This document shows, in pieces, positions 1 through 11,807 of a stretch of DNA of 64,000 nt. This stretch comes from Spiroplasma turonicum. Lineage in GTDB: Bacteria > Bacillota_I > Bacilli_A > Mycoplasmatales > Mycoplasmataceae. Made by a program: the position numbers and the translations under genes. The notes beneath the pieces were generated by a model. The model was given only the letters and a program-made list of their open reading frames with translations, was not told the origin of the DNA and made no database searches. Numbering within the stretch: the first letter of the stretch is position 1; each line of letters starts with the position of its first letter. The stretch spans positions 806,001 through 870,000 of the forward strand of contig NZ_CP012328.1 in NCBI RefSeq assembly GCF_001262715.1, written 5' to 3'.

Positions 1-280
1 AGATTGAAAATAATCTAACATAATTAGAAGAATAATAATTTGTTATCCTACTTGAAGAATTATTCAATTCATCAAGAGTCTTTTCTTGTAAGTCTTCTCA
101 AATATTTAAATAATCATAAGATGTATCAGGTCAAATATCATTTTTTCTAATTATTGTTTCTAAACGACCTTCTAGTGTATAATCTATTTTCTTAAATGAA
201 GATATAAATAATGCAATATTTATGATAAATACAATTATAATTGGAAGTAATAATAATAATAATTTAAGTTTTGCTTTCAT
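1..280 (-). CDS. Partial membrane-anchored protein of unknown function
   Basis: The start is an ATG at 280 preceded by GGGGATGATT, and the frame stays open to the window edge, so the C-terminus is missing. About 93 residues are visible. A basic start (MKAKLK) leads into one hydrophobic segment (about residues 6-28), with no lipobox cysteine, so it is an uncleaved anchor or a single transmembrane helix. A polar, Asp/Glu/Asn-rich outer part follows. Two TGA codons are read as Trp. It lies just downstream of the small lipoprotein gene at 297-878 on the same strand, with an 16-base gap, so the two are probably co-transcribed. I do not recognise the family. Confidence 0.6.
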
Positions 281-296
281 AATCATCCCCTATTTA

Positions 297-878
297 TTAA
301 TTGATATAAATATTTTTTATAAATCTCAAGTTATATATATATTTATAACAGTTAGAAGTTTCGTTAAAAGTAATTACTTCTTGATTTACAAATAATGTAA
401 AATAGTTATTTCCTTTCTTGCCTTCAATTGAAAAGAAATAGTTTATTCACTCATAATCACTTTCTTTATTTTTATAACTATCAATAACATAAAATATTTC
501 TTTTAATTCATTAGAAAATGATGCATACTCACTTGAGAACTCACCATTAACAAGTAAAAATGTGCCTTTATATGAATCAATGTCATATTTATACTGATCT
601 TTATCAGTATATTCATTAGAAGGTGTATCAATATAATCCTTTGTCAATTTTTTGTCAACAATACTTAATGGTGACTCATCATCTTCATTGTAAATTGTAG
701 TTATTTCATTTTTTAGTAGATTTATTACATTTAAATCGGTCTTTTTTTCTTTATATTCTAATTCTTTTGGATTTGAATTTATTGTATCTTGTGAATAATT
801 TGTTGTTTCACCACAAGAAATAACATTTAAACATAAAAAAATAACAAAAAAATTTATCAAAAAAAATTTTAATTTCAT
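297..878 (-). CDS. Small lipoprotein, paralogue of the pair at 27.1-28.2 kb
   Basis: A lipoprotein of 193 residues. The chosen start is the ATG at 878, because GGGGAATATT sits just before it; an upstream in-frame ATG at 890 contains that ribosome site and is less likely. The signal is a hydrophobic stretch ending in the lipobox NVISCGE, so the mature protein should be lipid-anchored on the outer face of the membrane. The TGA at 447-449 is Trp; the frame then runs on for about 50 residues to a TAA. It shares SNPKELEY, a KDYI segment and the block EGKKGNNYFTLFV with the two small lipoproteins at 27101-27664 and 27674-28248, so all three are paralogues. The function is unknown. Confidence 0.8.
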
Positions 879-890
879 AATATTCCCCAT

Positions 891-1319
891 ATAAATATAT
901 TAACATAATAATGAATTATATTAAACAAAATATATTAATTAAAAATTTACAAATAAAAAGTAAAAACAAAATTTTTTTTACATTACAAAAATGTTTTATT
1001 AATAAAATAATTTATACATTATTTAAAAATTACTTTTTATTAATTTTATATGCAGTTACAGTCTTAATGTATAATATATAAAAAATAAGTAATTATAGTT
1101 ATAAATAAAGGTATTGCTACTCAAATTTATGAATAATTTTTATCATAATATAATAAAAAACCAATGATTTTACATTGGTCAAACAAATTATTTTTATTAA
1201 TAATTTAATTTTCAAAAATTACTTTATATATGAATACAATAATTTTTTGTAAATATTTTTTGAATTTAATATTTTTTGAATTTAATATTTTTTTAATTAA
1301 TTTTAAATTGTTGCTAATT
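891..1319. other. AT-rich intergenic region
   Basis: Some 430 bases separate the PTS gene from the small lipoprotein gene. Apart from the hairpin at 1154-1179 and the expected promoter of the lipoprotein gene, I see only AT-rich sequence with short repeats of the type TTTGAATTTAATATTTTT (1258-1290). No open frame of useful length and no RNA gene is visible. Confidence 0.5.
1154..1179 (-). terminator. Terminator after the beta-glucoside PTS operon
   Basis: The arms ACCAATG and CATTGGT (1160-1166 and 1173-1179) form a perfect 7-bp stem with a 6-base loop. On the minus strand it is followed by a T run (1154-1159). It lies about 140 bases past the PTS stop codon. Confidence 0.7.
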
Positions 1320-2990
1320 TTATTTTTTTATTTGTTTAGTTTTATTTTTCAAATAGTTTAAGTAATCAGTTTTCTTCATTAATCTTAATTCAAATATATC
1401 TTCATTAAAATCTTCTAATAATAAGTTTCTGCTTCTATTAGAAAAATATTTTATTTTTCCAAGTAAAATGGTTGTCATAAATGTTACAAGACAACTAACA
1501 AGAATTGAAATAGCTCCTCATAAAAAACCACCACCAACTCAAGTATCAACCCCAGTTAAAACAGGTGCTTTGTGTTGAAACATTAAATAACCAAATATAG
1601 AACTAGCTCCTTGTAAGGCATAGGTGTTTGATGCAACTAATACAATGCTTCCACAAAAAACTCCTATTGAACAAGAAATTAATGGATAAAGGTGTTTCAA
1701 ATTTACTGTAAATAAAGATGGTTCAGTTATTCCACCCACTATAGCAGATACTCCATTTGAAATACCTAATTCTCTTAATTGTTTTATTTTCCTATTTAAA
1801 ACTACAAATGCAATCGTAGCAACACCTTGTGAAACATTTGACAAAGTACATAACCCTTGAATAATTGTTGCTCCATAAGTTGCTTGACCTTGCAAAATTA
1901 TAGGTGTAAGTGAATGATGCAATCCAGTAATTACAAGAGGTCCATATAATGCTCCTAAAAGTGGTAAAGCAATATATTTTGCAATATAATTAGTACTTAA
2001 TCAGTTTACTCCTATAGATAAATAATTTGTGAATAACATACCTATTGGTGCTACTATAAATATCGCAAATATGAATGTAACCCCTATTATTAATATTGGA
2101 CTTAATATATTTTTAGCAGTGGTATTAGATATTTTAGAAGTTCATCTTTCCATATAAGCACCAAATATAGCTACACCAATCATTGGAACCATTAAACCAT
2201 TAAAGTTTATTTTAAATGGGTATTTTATTTCATCACCAAATAATGTTCAACCTGGGTATTCTCCTAATATTGTTTGACCAGTACTAGGTTTTACATCTCC
2301 CATGTTTATTAAACCTGGAGCTGTTAAAACTACGGCTATTAAAATTCCATAAATTGATGTACAGCGCATTGCTTTAAAAACAGTATATCCAACTGCAATA
2401 GTTATAAATAATGAAAATGTATTTGTTAGAACATTTAAAATACTTGCAAATTGTCCAAAAAAGTGTACACTTTCACTTACTGAACTACCTTCACCATTTC
2501 ATTCTACAGTTAATAATGATCAAATTGTTAATAGAAGCCCATAACCAATTAATGGATAAACAATTGGTGAAAACACTTTCGAAATAAATGTAAGACATTT
2601 ATTAGTTATACCTTTAAATTTAAACCTATTTTTTAAAGATTGTATTTCTTGAGATTGTGTTGTTTTGAATTCATCATTTTTTTCTAATTTATTAATCTCT
2701 TGATTAATTATGGTTTTTCCATCAATATCATAATTATTTATTTTACAAAATGTTTGATAAAAATCAGCTACATCCATACCAATAATAACTTGATATTCAT
2801 TAGAACTTTCATTTTTTTTAATACCAGTTGTAAAAGAATTATTTTTAATTTCATTATCATTAATTATACTTCAGTTTTTCAAATGAAATCTCATTCTTGT
2901 CATACAATGTGTAAATGAAATAATATTGTCATACCCGCCTAATTTATTAAATAAATCTTGTACTGCATCTATATACTTTTTTTTAATCAT
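1320..2990 (-). CDS. PTS beta-glucoside-type transporter, EIIBC
   Basis: A membrane permease of 556 residues that takes up a sugar and phosphorylates it. The N-terminal EIIB domain carries the phospho-cysteine in the motif SFTHCMTRMRFHL (Cys29), typical of the glucose/beta-glucoside EIIB fold. A linker to about residue 150 is followed by a polytopic EIIC domain with the conserved GGITEPSLFTVNL sugar-site segment. No EIIA domain is fused at the C-terminus, so phosphate must come from an EIIA encoded elsewhere. The C-terminus is short and basic. Its ATG overlaps the end of the upstream GH1 gene by 8 bases (ATGATTAA), so translation is probably coupled. The pairing with a phospho-beta-glucosidase suggests a beta-glucoside substrate, which is inference. 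Confidence 0.9.
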
Positions 2991-4353
2991 TATATAGAAC
3001 CTTATTTTCTATTAAACTTTTAAATCAAAATGCAGATTTTTTAAACTTTCTTGATTGATCATTTAGATTGAGTTCAATTAACCCATATCTATTTTTAAAA
3101 GCATTTCTAAAACTTCAACAATCAATGGCTGCTCACACATGATAACCAAAACAATTTGATCCATCATCAATGGCTTTTTTGATTTGCATAAGATGATCAT
3201 TCATAAATGATATTCTGTAATCATCAACTATAATACCATCTTTATCTCTAAACTTGTCCTCTCCTTCAACACCCATACCATTTTCTGCAATATATCATGG
3301 AATATTATTATAATTATTTTTAATTTCCATACCTATTTCATATAAAGCTTCCGGGTAAATTTCTCACCCCCTATGAGGATTTATTTTTGCGTTTTTAGGT
3401 ATTTCAATTATGTAGTTATCCATAATTCATCTATTTTTATTATTTGGTTTAAATCTAACCCTACATGGAAAATAATAATTTATTCCTAAAAAATCTATTT
3501 TAGTCATAGTAATAATATTTAACTCTTCCTTAGAATAATTTGGTAACATATTATATCTTTTTAAAGTATCAATTAATATTGGGTCAATTCTGCCATTAAA
3601 CATTATGTTTAAAGGCCCTCTATTTACATATGCATCATAAACTTTTGCTGCCTCTATATCTTTAATAGAATTTGAAAATGGATATGTATAATTTCAATTA
3701 AAAACTAAACCAATTTTAGCTTTTAATGAATGTTTTTTATACTCTAATAAAACCTTAGAATGTGCAAGAAAAATACCAAAAGCTTGTTCTATAGCTTCTT
3801 TTGGATCATCAATTGCTGGGTAATGTTTATCATTTAAATAACCTTCATAAACTGGAACTAAAGGTTCATTAAAAGTAACATAATAATCAATCTCATCACC
3901 ATATTCATTGAATACAAAATTACAATAAATTAAAAACTTGTTTATAACTTCTCTTGAAGACCAACCACCAATTTTATGTGCTCATAATGGCATATCAAAG
4001 TGAAACAAGGTCATAATTAATTTAATATTTTTTTTCTTAAATTCTTTTATATATGAATGATAAAAATTTACTGCATCATTATCAACATTTTCTCCATCTG
4101 GGAAAAGTCTAGATCATGAAAAACTAGTTCTAAAAGAATCAAAACCAATCTCTTTAAATTTTTTAATGTCTTCTTTATAATTTCTAGTTATGTCACAAGT
4201 TATATCGGGCCCAACTTTGTTAAAAAATAACTCTGGATGTTCTTCAAAGTACTTATCAAAAGTTGATTTACCGATATTGGTTATGCCCCTACCTTCAGTT
4301 TGTAATGCACTAATTGATGCACCTAACTGAAAGTTTTTGTTAAATTTAATCAT
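2983..4353 (-). CDS. 6-phospho-beta-glucosidase, GH1
   Basis: A 456-residue cytoplasmic glycosidase of family GH1, full length for the family. The acid/base glutamate is in TFNEPL (about E163) and the nucleophile is in IAENGMG (about E357). The N-terminal LGASISALQTEG fits the usual start of these enzymes. It would hydrolyse the phosphorylated glycoside delivered by the overlapping PTS gene downstream. The start has a strong ribosome site, GGAGGTAAATATATG. It is the first gene of the operon, and its promoter faces the RpiR gene at 4472. It is a paralogue of the GH1 at 6476-7849; both begin MIKFNKNF. Several TGA-encoded tryptophans are present. Confidence 0.92.
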
Positions 4354-4471
4354 ATATTTACCTCCTAACTGAATCTTATACTTGGGATAATTTTTTACAA
4401 TAGTATTATGTAAATAGAGAATTTTTTAAAAAAATAAGAAAAATTTTGCTATTATAAATTTGAGGTATTAA
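4354..4471. promoter_or_regulatory. Divergent promoter region for GH1/PTS and RpiR gene
   Basis: This 118-base gap lies between divergent starts. On the minus strand a candidate promoter is TTGTAA, a 16-base spacer, then TAAGAT, followed by GGAGGT for the GH1 gene. On the plus strand TGCTATTAT resembles an extended -10 box about 15 bases before the ribosome site GAGG. The stretch around 4438-4452 (GAAAAATTTTGC) is near-palindromic and could be the regulator's site, but this is weak. Confidence 0.45.
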
Positions 4472-5221
4472 ATGTTTAAAAGTATAAAGGAAAAACTAAT
4501 AACAATAAAAAATAATCCTGAAAATCAGACACATGTAATGATTGCAAACTATTTATTGAAATGTATAGAAGAAAAAACTGTGCCTAAAATAAATGAATGC
4601 TCCAAGGTAAGTTATTGCTCAGAATCAGTAATTACTACTTTTGCTAAAAAATATGGTTATGATGGTTTTAAAGAAATCTCAATAAGAATAAAAATAGAAA
4701 CTGAATATTATGATTATAATAATTCTAAAAAAAATGCAAATAGTGATAACTATAGAAATACAATTAATAAATCATTAAATATGATTGATAATCAAGATGA
4801 TATGATTAACAAATTTATAAACATAATTAAAAGTGCTAAAAATATTTATGTTATAAGTTGTTATCAGCAACTTTTTAATGCAGAACTATTTGTAAGTGAA
4901 TTAAGTTTATATGGTTTTAGAGCAAATATCAATATACAAAGAAAATTAAATCAAGCATGAATTAATCGTGCTAATGAAGATGATATTTTTATTTTTTTTG
5001 GTTTTGGTTTGGACAATCAATACGTGATTAATTATTATAATTTAGTTATAAAAAAAAATATAAAAGCATTAGTGATTTGTTCTAAATCTCAAAAACATAA
5101 ATTTAATGAGAGTAATAATATAATTATTGTTGACTATTATGAAAGAAAATTAATTTTAGAATCAATTAGGTGCATTTTAATAATGTATTTATTAAGCAAA
5201 ATTATTAAAGGTTTGATTTAG
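4472..5221 (+). CDS. RpiR/MurR-family transcriptional regulator
   Basis: A 249-residue regulator. Residues 1-75 form the HTH_6 winged-helix domain (for example NECSKVSYCSESVITTFAKK, with the family's 'S..TI.RF..KLG' pattern). The rest is a SIS-type sugar-phosphate-binding fold (NIYVISCYQQLFNAELF, then IFIFFGFG). The TGA at 4958-4960 is Trp and the frame continues to a TAA at 5219. RpiR proteins sense phosphosugars and control sugar operons. The divergent position next to the GH1/PTS pair argues that it regulates them, and perhaps the dehydrogenase downstream. It is shorter and less conserved in the SIS part than typical members. Confidence 0.85.
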
Positions 5222-5301
5222 TATCTTTATAAACTTATTTTATTTAGTTGATAACTTAATAATTATTTTTTGCTAATGTTTTAATTAAATATAAATTTAT
5301 T

Positions 5302-5332
5302 TTTGAAATAACTTCTAATATGTTTGAAATAA
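5302..5332 (+). promoter_or_regulatory. Direct repeat upstream of the alcohol dehydrogenase gene
   Basis: The 10-mer TTTGAAATAA occurs at 5302-5311 and again at 5323-5332, exactly 21 bases apart (two helical turns). The second copy may also provide a -35 box (TTGAAA), with TATAAA some 15 bases later. This spacing suits a dimeric regulator. Binding by the neighbouring RpiR protein is speculation. Confidence 0.4.
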
Positions 5333-5378
5333 AAACATGGTTTATATAAAGGAGTAAAATTAATTTGGAGGTGTTTAA

Positions 5379-6419
5379 ATGAAAGCTGCTTGTTTTGATA
5401 AAAATAAACTAACTTATATTATAAAAGATGTTGAAAAACCAAAATTAATAAAAAATACTGATGCAATAGTTAAAATGTTATATACAACTATATGTGGTAC
5501 AGATATACATATAATTAAAGGAGATGTACCTGAAGTTCCTGATGGTTGTATATTGGGTCATGAAGGTATTGGGATAATTGAAGAGCTAGGAGCAAATGTT
5601 AATGGTTTTAAAATTGGTGATAAAGTAATTATTTCTTGTATTACTACTTGTGGTAATTGTGAATATTGCAATAAAAATTTTCAATCACATTGTGTTGATG
5701 GAGGTTGAATATTTGGTCACCTAATAGATGGTACTCAAGCTGAATATTTGAGAGTTCCTCATGCAACAAACTCACTGCATAAAATAAATGATGATAATGA
5801 AATTGAGAAATTTACATTAATTAGTGATATTTTCCCTACTTCATATGAAATTGGAGTTTTGAATGGTTCAATTAAGGAAGATGACATAGTGACAATAATC
5901 GGTGCTGGCCCAATCGGTTTAGCAGGTATGATGACAGCATTATTAAAAAAACCAAAAAAAATTATAATGATAGATTTAGATAAATCAAGACTTGATTTTG
6001 CCAAATCACTTGGTGCAACAGATATAATATGTGAAACTGGTAAAGAAGCAATTGATAGTGTTATGAAATTAACTGACAATATTGGTTGTAATGTTGTAAT
6101 TGAAGCTATTGGATCAAATGCTACTTTTGATATAGCACAAAATATAGTTGCTCCAACAGGGAGAATAGCAATTGTTGGAGTCTTTGGTGAACCAGTAAAA
6201 TTCAATATGCAAGATTTATGAATAAAAAATATAACTTTGACAACTGGTTTAGTAAATGCTTATTCTTCAAAAAATCTTATTAAAATGATTGATAATGGAG
6301 AATTAGTTGTTGATAAATTATTTTCTCACAATTTTAACTTTAATAATTTTTTAGAAGCATTTGATGTATTTAAAAATGCAAAAGATAATAAAGCATTAAA
6401 AGTATTAATAAAATTTTAA
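5379..6419 (+). CDS. Zinc-dependent alcohol dehydrogenase (MDR family)
   Basis: A 346-residue cytoplasmic NAD(P)-dependent dehydrogenase of the medium-chain family. The catalytic zinc ligands are visible as C39 (TTICGTDIH) and H61-E62 (LGHEG). The structural zinc lobe is present as C91, C94, C97 and C105 (CGNCEYCN...SHC). The Rossmann segment is IIGAGPIGLAG, near residue 175. Two TGA codons (5706-5708 and 6219-6221) are Trp. The start has an excellent ribosome site (TTGGAGGTG). The gene stands alone, followed by a terminator at 6435. The substrate cannot be told; a small alcohol/aldehyde or a sugar alcohol are both possible. Confidence 0.9.
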
Positions 6420-6434
6420 AATAATTATGAAAAA

Positions 6435-6466
6435 AATATTCTTTAAAATTAAAGAATATTTTTTTT
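6435..6466. terminator. Bidirectional terminator between ADH and GH1 genes
   Basis: AATATTCTTT (6435-6444) and AAAGAATATT (6451-6460) form a 10-bp stem with a 6-base loop. A run of T follows on the plus strand, and A residues precede it that become T on the other strand. It separates the convergent ADH gene and mannoside operon. Confidence 0.8.
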
Positions 6467-6475
6467 ATAATAAAG

Positions 6476-7849
6476 TTAATTATTTTTATTTTCAATAAGT
6501 TTTTTAAAATATAAACTAGATTTTTTATTGATAGTTTTTTTTGATTTTAAACTATACTCAATTAATCCATACCTATTTTTAAAAGAGTTAGATCAACTCC
6601 AACAATCTATAAAAGTTCATAATGAATATCCATTACAATTACAACCTTCTTTTATTGCTTTTTTTAGTCACATTAGATGTTGCTTTATAAATTTTATTCT
6701 ATAATTATCATTAATAATATTTTTCTTTCTAAATCTATTTTCATTTTCTACTCCCATACCATTTTCGCTAATTATATAAGGAAAATTGTTATATTTATTT
6801 TTAATAAGTATAGACAAATCATAAATGCCTTTTGGGTAAATTTCCCAGCCCCTATATGGGTTTATAATTTTTTTGGGTCAATCATAGTAATCATAATAAT
6901 CGGTAGGCATGTTTAAATTAGTTTCGTTAGTAGTTTTTTCTTTTTCTTTAACGCGAACAGGTTGATAGTAATTTAAAGATAGATAATCAATTTTAGATTT
7001 TTTTATAAATGATTTTTCATCTTCACTAATAATTGGATATAAATCTTTTTTTATTAAAAACTCTTTCAAGTTATTATTAATTTTATTTTTTAAAACTAAA
7101 TCAAGTTGAGAATATGTAATTAACATGTTTTGGAATTCAGTTGCTTTTAAATCGCCAAAACTATTAGATCTTGAATAAGCAGGAGTTATATTTAAAATTA
7201 TAGAAATTTTTTTATCTTTATAATTATTTTTAAAATAACAAGTTACCATTGAATGTGCAATAATCATGTTTGTATATACCTGTATAGATAATTTAAAGTC
7301 TTTTTTCTTAGGAAAATGAAGACCATATAAATATTTCGCATCAACATCTGCCATAGGTTCATTAAAAGTTGTCCATTCATCAACAATATCTCCAAATAAA
7401 CTAAAGCATTTTTTTGCAAAATTATAAAACAAATTTATTGTTTCTTTGGTTTCTCAACCACCCTTTTTATATATTAAATATGGTATATCAAAATGATGTA
7501 GATTAACAATTAAAATAATTTTTCTTTTTTTAATCTCTTTAAAATAATTTAAGTAGAAATTATATCCATCAGTATCAACTTCACAAGTTTTAAAATCTTT
7601 TATCAACCGACATCATTGTATTGATGTTCGAAATGATTCTATATTAATTTCATCTAACCACTTTAAATGTTCTTTATAATCACTATACATATCAATCGTA
7701 TCATTTGGTCCAATATTTGCATCAAAGTCATTTGGAAAGCTATTATATCAAAAATCCATAATGCTATCATTAACCTTATTTTTATTACCTTCTGTTTGAG
7801 GGCCAGATAATGAGACACCAAACTTAAAATTTTTATTAAATTTAATCAT
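6476..7849 (-). CDS. GH1 glycosidase, probable phospho-beta-glycosidase
   Basis: A 457-residue GH1 enzyme with the acid/base motif TFNEPM and the nucleophile motif ISENGMG, so it should be active in the cytoplasm. It is the last gene of the six-gene operon that starts near 14459. Its ATG overlaps the ROK kinase stop by 8 bases (ATGATTAA). It is a diverged paralogue of the GH1 at 2983-4353, with insertions and a lower match in the substrate loops, which suggests a different substrate. With a GH38 enzyme, a ROK kinase and a fructose-family PTS in the same operon, the natural substrate may contain both an alpha-mannosyl and a beta-linked sugar (inference). Confidence 0.88.
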
Positions 7850-8714
7850 AATTATCCTCTAATAAATTAGCTCCCAAAAGATTTGAATCATTATAATGCT
7901 TGCAAACATTAATAAAAAACTTATTAATCATTCCTGATTTAGATAATAAATTATAAACTTTTTCTTTTAATAAGTTTATGAAATCCTTATTCAAACTAAC
8001 GGCTCCTCCAATTAAAACTAAATCAAAATCTATTATAAAAGAAATATTTAAAATTAGTTTTGCTAAGTAATATATTTGTTTATTAATTAATTTATATGCA
8101 TAATTATCAACATTATAATTTAAATAAATTTCATAACCAGATTTATTAAAACCTGTTTCTCTAAAATAATTTTCTTGAAGGCTGTACATTCCACATAAGT
8201 TAGAGTAATTTATAAAATTATTATTATCTAAATTATTTAAACAGCACCCTAATTCACCCGCAGTAAAGTTACTACCTTTATAAATTTTTTTGTTAATAAT
8301 TAATGCTCCTCCAAGACCTGTACCTAATACTAAAACTAAACAATTAGTAGAATTAATTGCATTACCTATTTTAAGCTCTGCAAGAGCAGCACATTTAGAG
8401 TCATTTTCAATAAACACTTTTTTCTTATATTTATTTTGTAAATCCATTTTAAAATTAACTTTATCTAAATATTTAATTGCAGATAACCCTTTAGATATTC
8501 CAGATTCATTATCTACAACACCAGGTATTGACAAACATATTTTATTAACTATTTTCATATCATAATTTTTATCAATAAAATTAATAAGTTTTTTTATTAG
8601 ATACTCAGCGGTGATTAGTCTTTTATAATTTATTATCTTTTTACAGCTAATAACATTTTTATTAATATAACAAAGTTTAGTTGACATGCCTCCTATATCA
8701 ATACATAAGTTCAT
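7842..8714 (-). CDS. ROK-family sugar kinase
   Basis: A 290-residue ASKHA-fold kinase. The N-terminal phosphate loop is DIGGMSTKLCY, where most ROK proteins have DIGGT. The catalytic region is FIENDSKCAALAE and the second phosphate motif is LGTGLGGALI. The usual ROK zinc motif (CxCGxxGC) is absent; only a Cys pair is seen near GELGCC. It would phosphorylate the free sugar released by the mannosidase or glycosidase. It is coupled at both ends: its ATG overlaps the EIIA stop (TAATG), and its end overlaps the GH1 start. A beta-glucoside kinase of the BglK type, or a mannokinase or glucokinase, are alternatives. Confidence 0.85.
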   Translation of the reverse strand: MNLCIDIGGMSTKLCYINKNVISCKKIINYKRLITAEYLIKKLINFIDKNYDMKIVNKICLSIPGVVDNESGISKGLSAIKYLDKVNFKMDLQNKYKKKVFIENDSKCAALAELKIGNAINSTNCLVLVLGTGLGGALIINKKIYKGSNFTAGELGCCLNNLDNNNFINYSNLCGMYSLQENYFRETGFNKSGYEIYLNYNVDNYAYKLINKQIYYLAKLILNISFIIDFDLVLIGGAVSLNKDFINLLKEKVYNLLSKSGMINKFFINVCKHYNDSNLLGANLLEDNYD

Positions 8715-9175
8715 TACTTAATTTCAACCTCCGAAACAATTTTATATATGGTTTCTTTATCTTTTGCAAGTAACAAATTATTTTTAAAAATTGGATCTAC
8801 CAATTTTCTTGCAATACTACTTAACATTTTTAAATGTAATTCATCATAATTATTATTCGGTATTGCTAGACTTATAAAAAAGAATGTTTTTTTATCATCC
8901 ATAGATTCCCATTCTATACCCTCTTTAATTTTCAAAACGAAAATTCCAGGTTTAACAATTGCGTCTACTTTTGAATGTGGTATTCCAATTCCATCAGTGA
9001 ATGCTGTAGAACCTTCTTCTTCCCTTGCATAGAAACCATCAAGTAAATCTTTTTTATTAATGGAAAAGCCATTTTTAAAAAAATAGTCTGTTATAAAATT
9101 AAAAACTTCCTTTTTAGTTTTAAATTCATTATCTAAAGAGATTGAATTTATATTAAATATATTGTTACTAATCAT
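8714..9175 (-). CDS. PTS EIIA, fructose/mannitol family
   Basis: A soluble 153-residue phosphocarrier. The phosphoryl-accepting histidine is H67 in DGIGIPHSKVDA, the hallmark of the EIIA-2 family. The following hydrophobic block (TFFFISLAIPNNNYDELH) also fits. It supplies phosphate to the EIIBC encoded at 11791-13734, which lacks its own EIIA domain. The start overlaps the end of the GH38 gene by 8 bases (ATGATTAG), and the stop overlaps the kinase ATG by one base. Confidence 0.92.
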   Translation of the reverse strand: MISNNIFNINSISLDNEFKTKKEVFNFITDYFFKNGFSINKKDLLDGFYAREEEGSTAFTDGIGIPHSKVDAIVKPGIFVLKIKEGIEWESMDDKKTFFFISLAIPNNNYDELHLKMLSSIARKLVDPIFKNNLLLAKDKETIYKIVSEVEIK

Positions 9176-11807
9176 CTAAAATATCTCCTTTTATAGAAAT
9201 TGTTATTATTTCATTTTTTTTAATCAAAATCTCATTTTTATTTATATGCTTTATGTCCTCATTTAAATCAAGAACATTAAAAAGTATATTATTATTAGTA
9301 TTATTATTTTTAAGTGAAAGATTAATATCTTTATCAAGTGGATTAAATCCTCTTATTATTAAATCATTAGTTTTTTCAGCTTTTTTAAAAGTTTTAACTA
9401 TAAAATCTGTATTTGATAAACTTATACCCAGACTTTTAATTTCAATACTTGGAATTTTTAATAAAAATCTATCAAATTTTTTATGTAACGTATTGTAATT
9501 TTGGTTTTGATAATATAATGTATTCTTTATATTATGTCTTGATTCTAATAAATTATTAACATTGTTATTAAAGTCAATTGTTAATGAAACATCAAAATTA
9601 TAATTAATTAACCTTGAATCAAAGGTTTTTAGATTGTATTCAGAGGTACCACTTGATCTACCAGGTCTAAAGAGTAAATCATTTTTTCCGAGAAAGGATA
9701 CAGATCTATAAAGTGTAATAGCAAATTTATTATTATCAAACATTTCATATTCATTTAAAAATTTAGAATATATGCAAAAAACATTTCTAACTCCACAAAT
9801 ATATTCAAAAGGTTCTATGTTAATTGGAGCTTCTTTTCATTTATCAATTTCTCACGTTTTTAAATATTCATTATGGTTTCTATCAATAATACTATAACAT
9901 TGGTCATTGAAAGTTGATTTTAATTCTTTTGGAGATAGAATTATAAACCTCCATCTTAATTCTGAACTATTATTAGTTGTGTTAATGTTAAAAGTCAATT
10001 TATTATTTTCATATTCATAAATAGTTATAAAAAACTTTTGTAATATTTTTTTTGATTTTTTTTCTGATTCAGGTACCAAGTAATCTATTGTTATTTGTGA
10101 AATATTAAGTCTATTATGAATTATATGTTCAATTGAACTATTTAAGAATGTATTTATTTCCTCAGTCTTGAATGATTTTGGTGAATAATCGTATGAATCA
10201 CCAAAATCATAGGTACATTCAAAAATTATTTTATAACAGTCATCATTATAATTATTTTTAATAACAATCATATTTTTATCGAGAGTTATTTTAAAGTTAG
10301 ATATATATTTATCTATATAAATTTCATTTTTTTTAACTATATTTAATACGCTAAAGAATAATGAATCAATTTTTAAATCGTTTATTAATATATCATGTTC
10401 GTAAAATCCATCCAGTGATTCAACTTTTTCACCATTAATTGAAGGTTTTACTGACATACCACTTTCACAATAGCTACTTTTTATAACCGAATAATTAACT
10501 ATTTCACCATTTTTTTCTTCTAAATTAAAATATTTATGCTTTGTGAATATTTTTACAAAGTAGTCATGACAAGTATCAAATAATTCAGTATTAAATATTA
10601 ATAAGCTCTCATTTTCTAAATTAACATTTTTAGAAATTATTTTTAATATTTTTGTTTCAATAGATTGAACTAAATCATAAGATCTTTCAATTCGGTTTTT
10701 TATATCACTATTTGTTCGGTCACTATTGCAACCTCCTAAACTATCATGAGCTTGAGATAATAAAATATTTTTAATAATTTCATCAATGAAAGATTTATCA
10801 TATTTTTTTGCAATTAAAAAATAATATGACATTAATGGTTCTAAATTAAGATATAACTCTGTTTCTAATTTTTTTAAAATATATTTTATATCTTGTCTTT
10901 GAGAACCTATTGTTCTGTGAACTCTTGATAAATAAGGAAATCTTAATTCTTCATTTATCATTGGAAGATTATTAGTTGAAATATTTATATTATCAAAAAA
11001 GGTGTCGTAATCACTTACTATTCATTGATCATTGCTTAAATTATTTATTTCATTAACAAACTCATTAAAATAATTTAATATTGGCGCTTGATCACCGCCT
11101 ATAGGTATCAGTATGCTGTTAGTTATCCCCAATGATTTATTCTTAATTTCATCAATCATTAGCTTGGTATTTTCATAAAATTCCTTAGCTTTTAAATTTA
11201 TATTACTTTTATTTAATTCTAAATAAGGATAATAAGAACCAAATGGTCAATAACCAAATAATAAATTATATGAAAGTATTTTGCTACCATCAATACCTAC
11301 TCAATCATTAATAATTCCATTATTATCAATAATTTTTTTTGATATACCTCTTCAATATAAAAATCTATTTAATCCAAAGCTATTATAAATTTGAGGCATT
11401 TGATTATTATGTCCAAAAGAATCAGGTACATATGCAACTTTTAAATAATCTGAATTTATTGACTGACAGCCTTTGATTCCATATAGTAAATTTCTTATAA
11501 TTGATTCAGAACCTGAATTAAAAAAGTCAGGTTGAGTATATCACGGACCGATTATAATTTTTTTATCTTTTACATATTTTTCTATTTTTGTTTTATTATC
11601 TGGATTATACTTAATATAATCTTCAATAATTGAATATTGACCATCAAATGTAAAATTACTAATTTCATTATTGTCTAACATGTTTAAAAGATTATTCACA
11701 TTATCATTTAATAGAATATCACTATCTTGTTTAGTAAAGTATCACTCTTTATCTCAATGCGTATGTGCAACAAGATGAATTATTCATTTATTATTTTTTT
11801 CGTTCAT
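9168..11807 (-). CDS. Alpha-mannosidase, GH38 (MngB-like)
   Basis: An 879-residue cytoplasmic enzyme with no signal peptide. Metal ligands are visible in HTHWDKEW (residues 15-22). The catalytic nucleophile is the Asp of YVPDSFGH (about D129), and a later metal histidine lies in LLSQAHDSLGGCNSD. The C-terminal part is the usual beta-rich GH38 tail. The enzyme releases alpha-linked mannose; the bacterial MngB branch hydrolyses 6-phosphomannosyl-glycerate. Being sandwiched between EIIBC and EIIA genes suggests a substrate phosphorylated during uptake. The start codon lies inside the end of the EIIBC gene (17-base overlap). The exact start could be debated, but the ATG at 11807 puts the HTHWD motif at the expected distance. 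Confidence 0.92.

Noticed and set aside
5759-6205. Minus-strand frame within the alcohol dehydrogenase
   Set aside because: It mirrors the Rossmann domain of the dehydrogenase and has no start signal.
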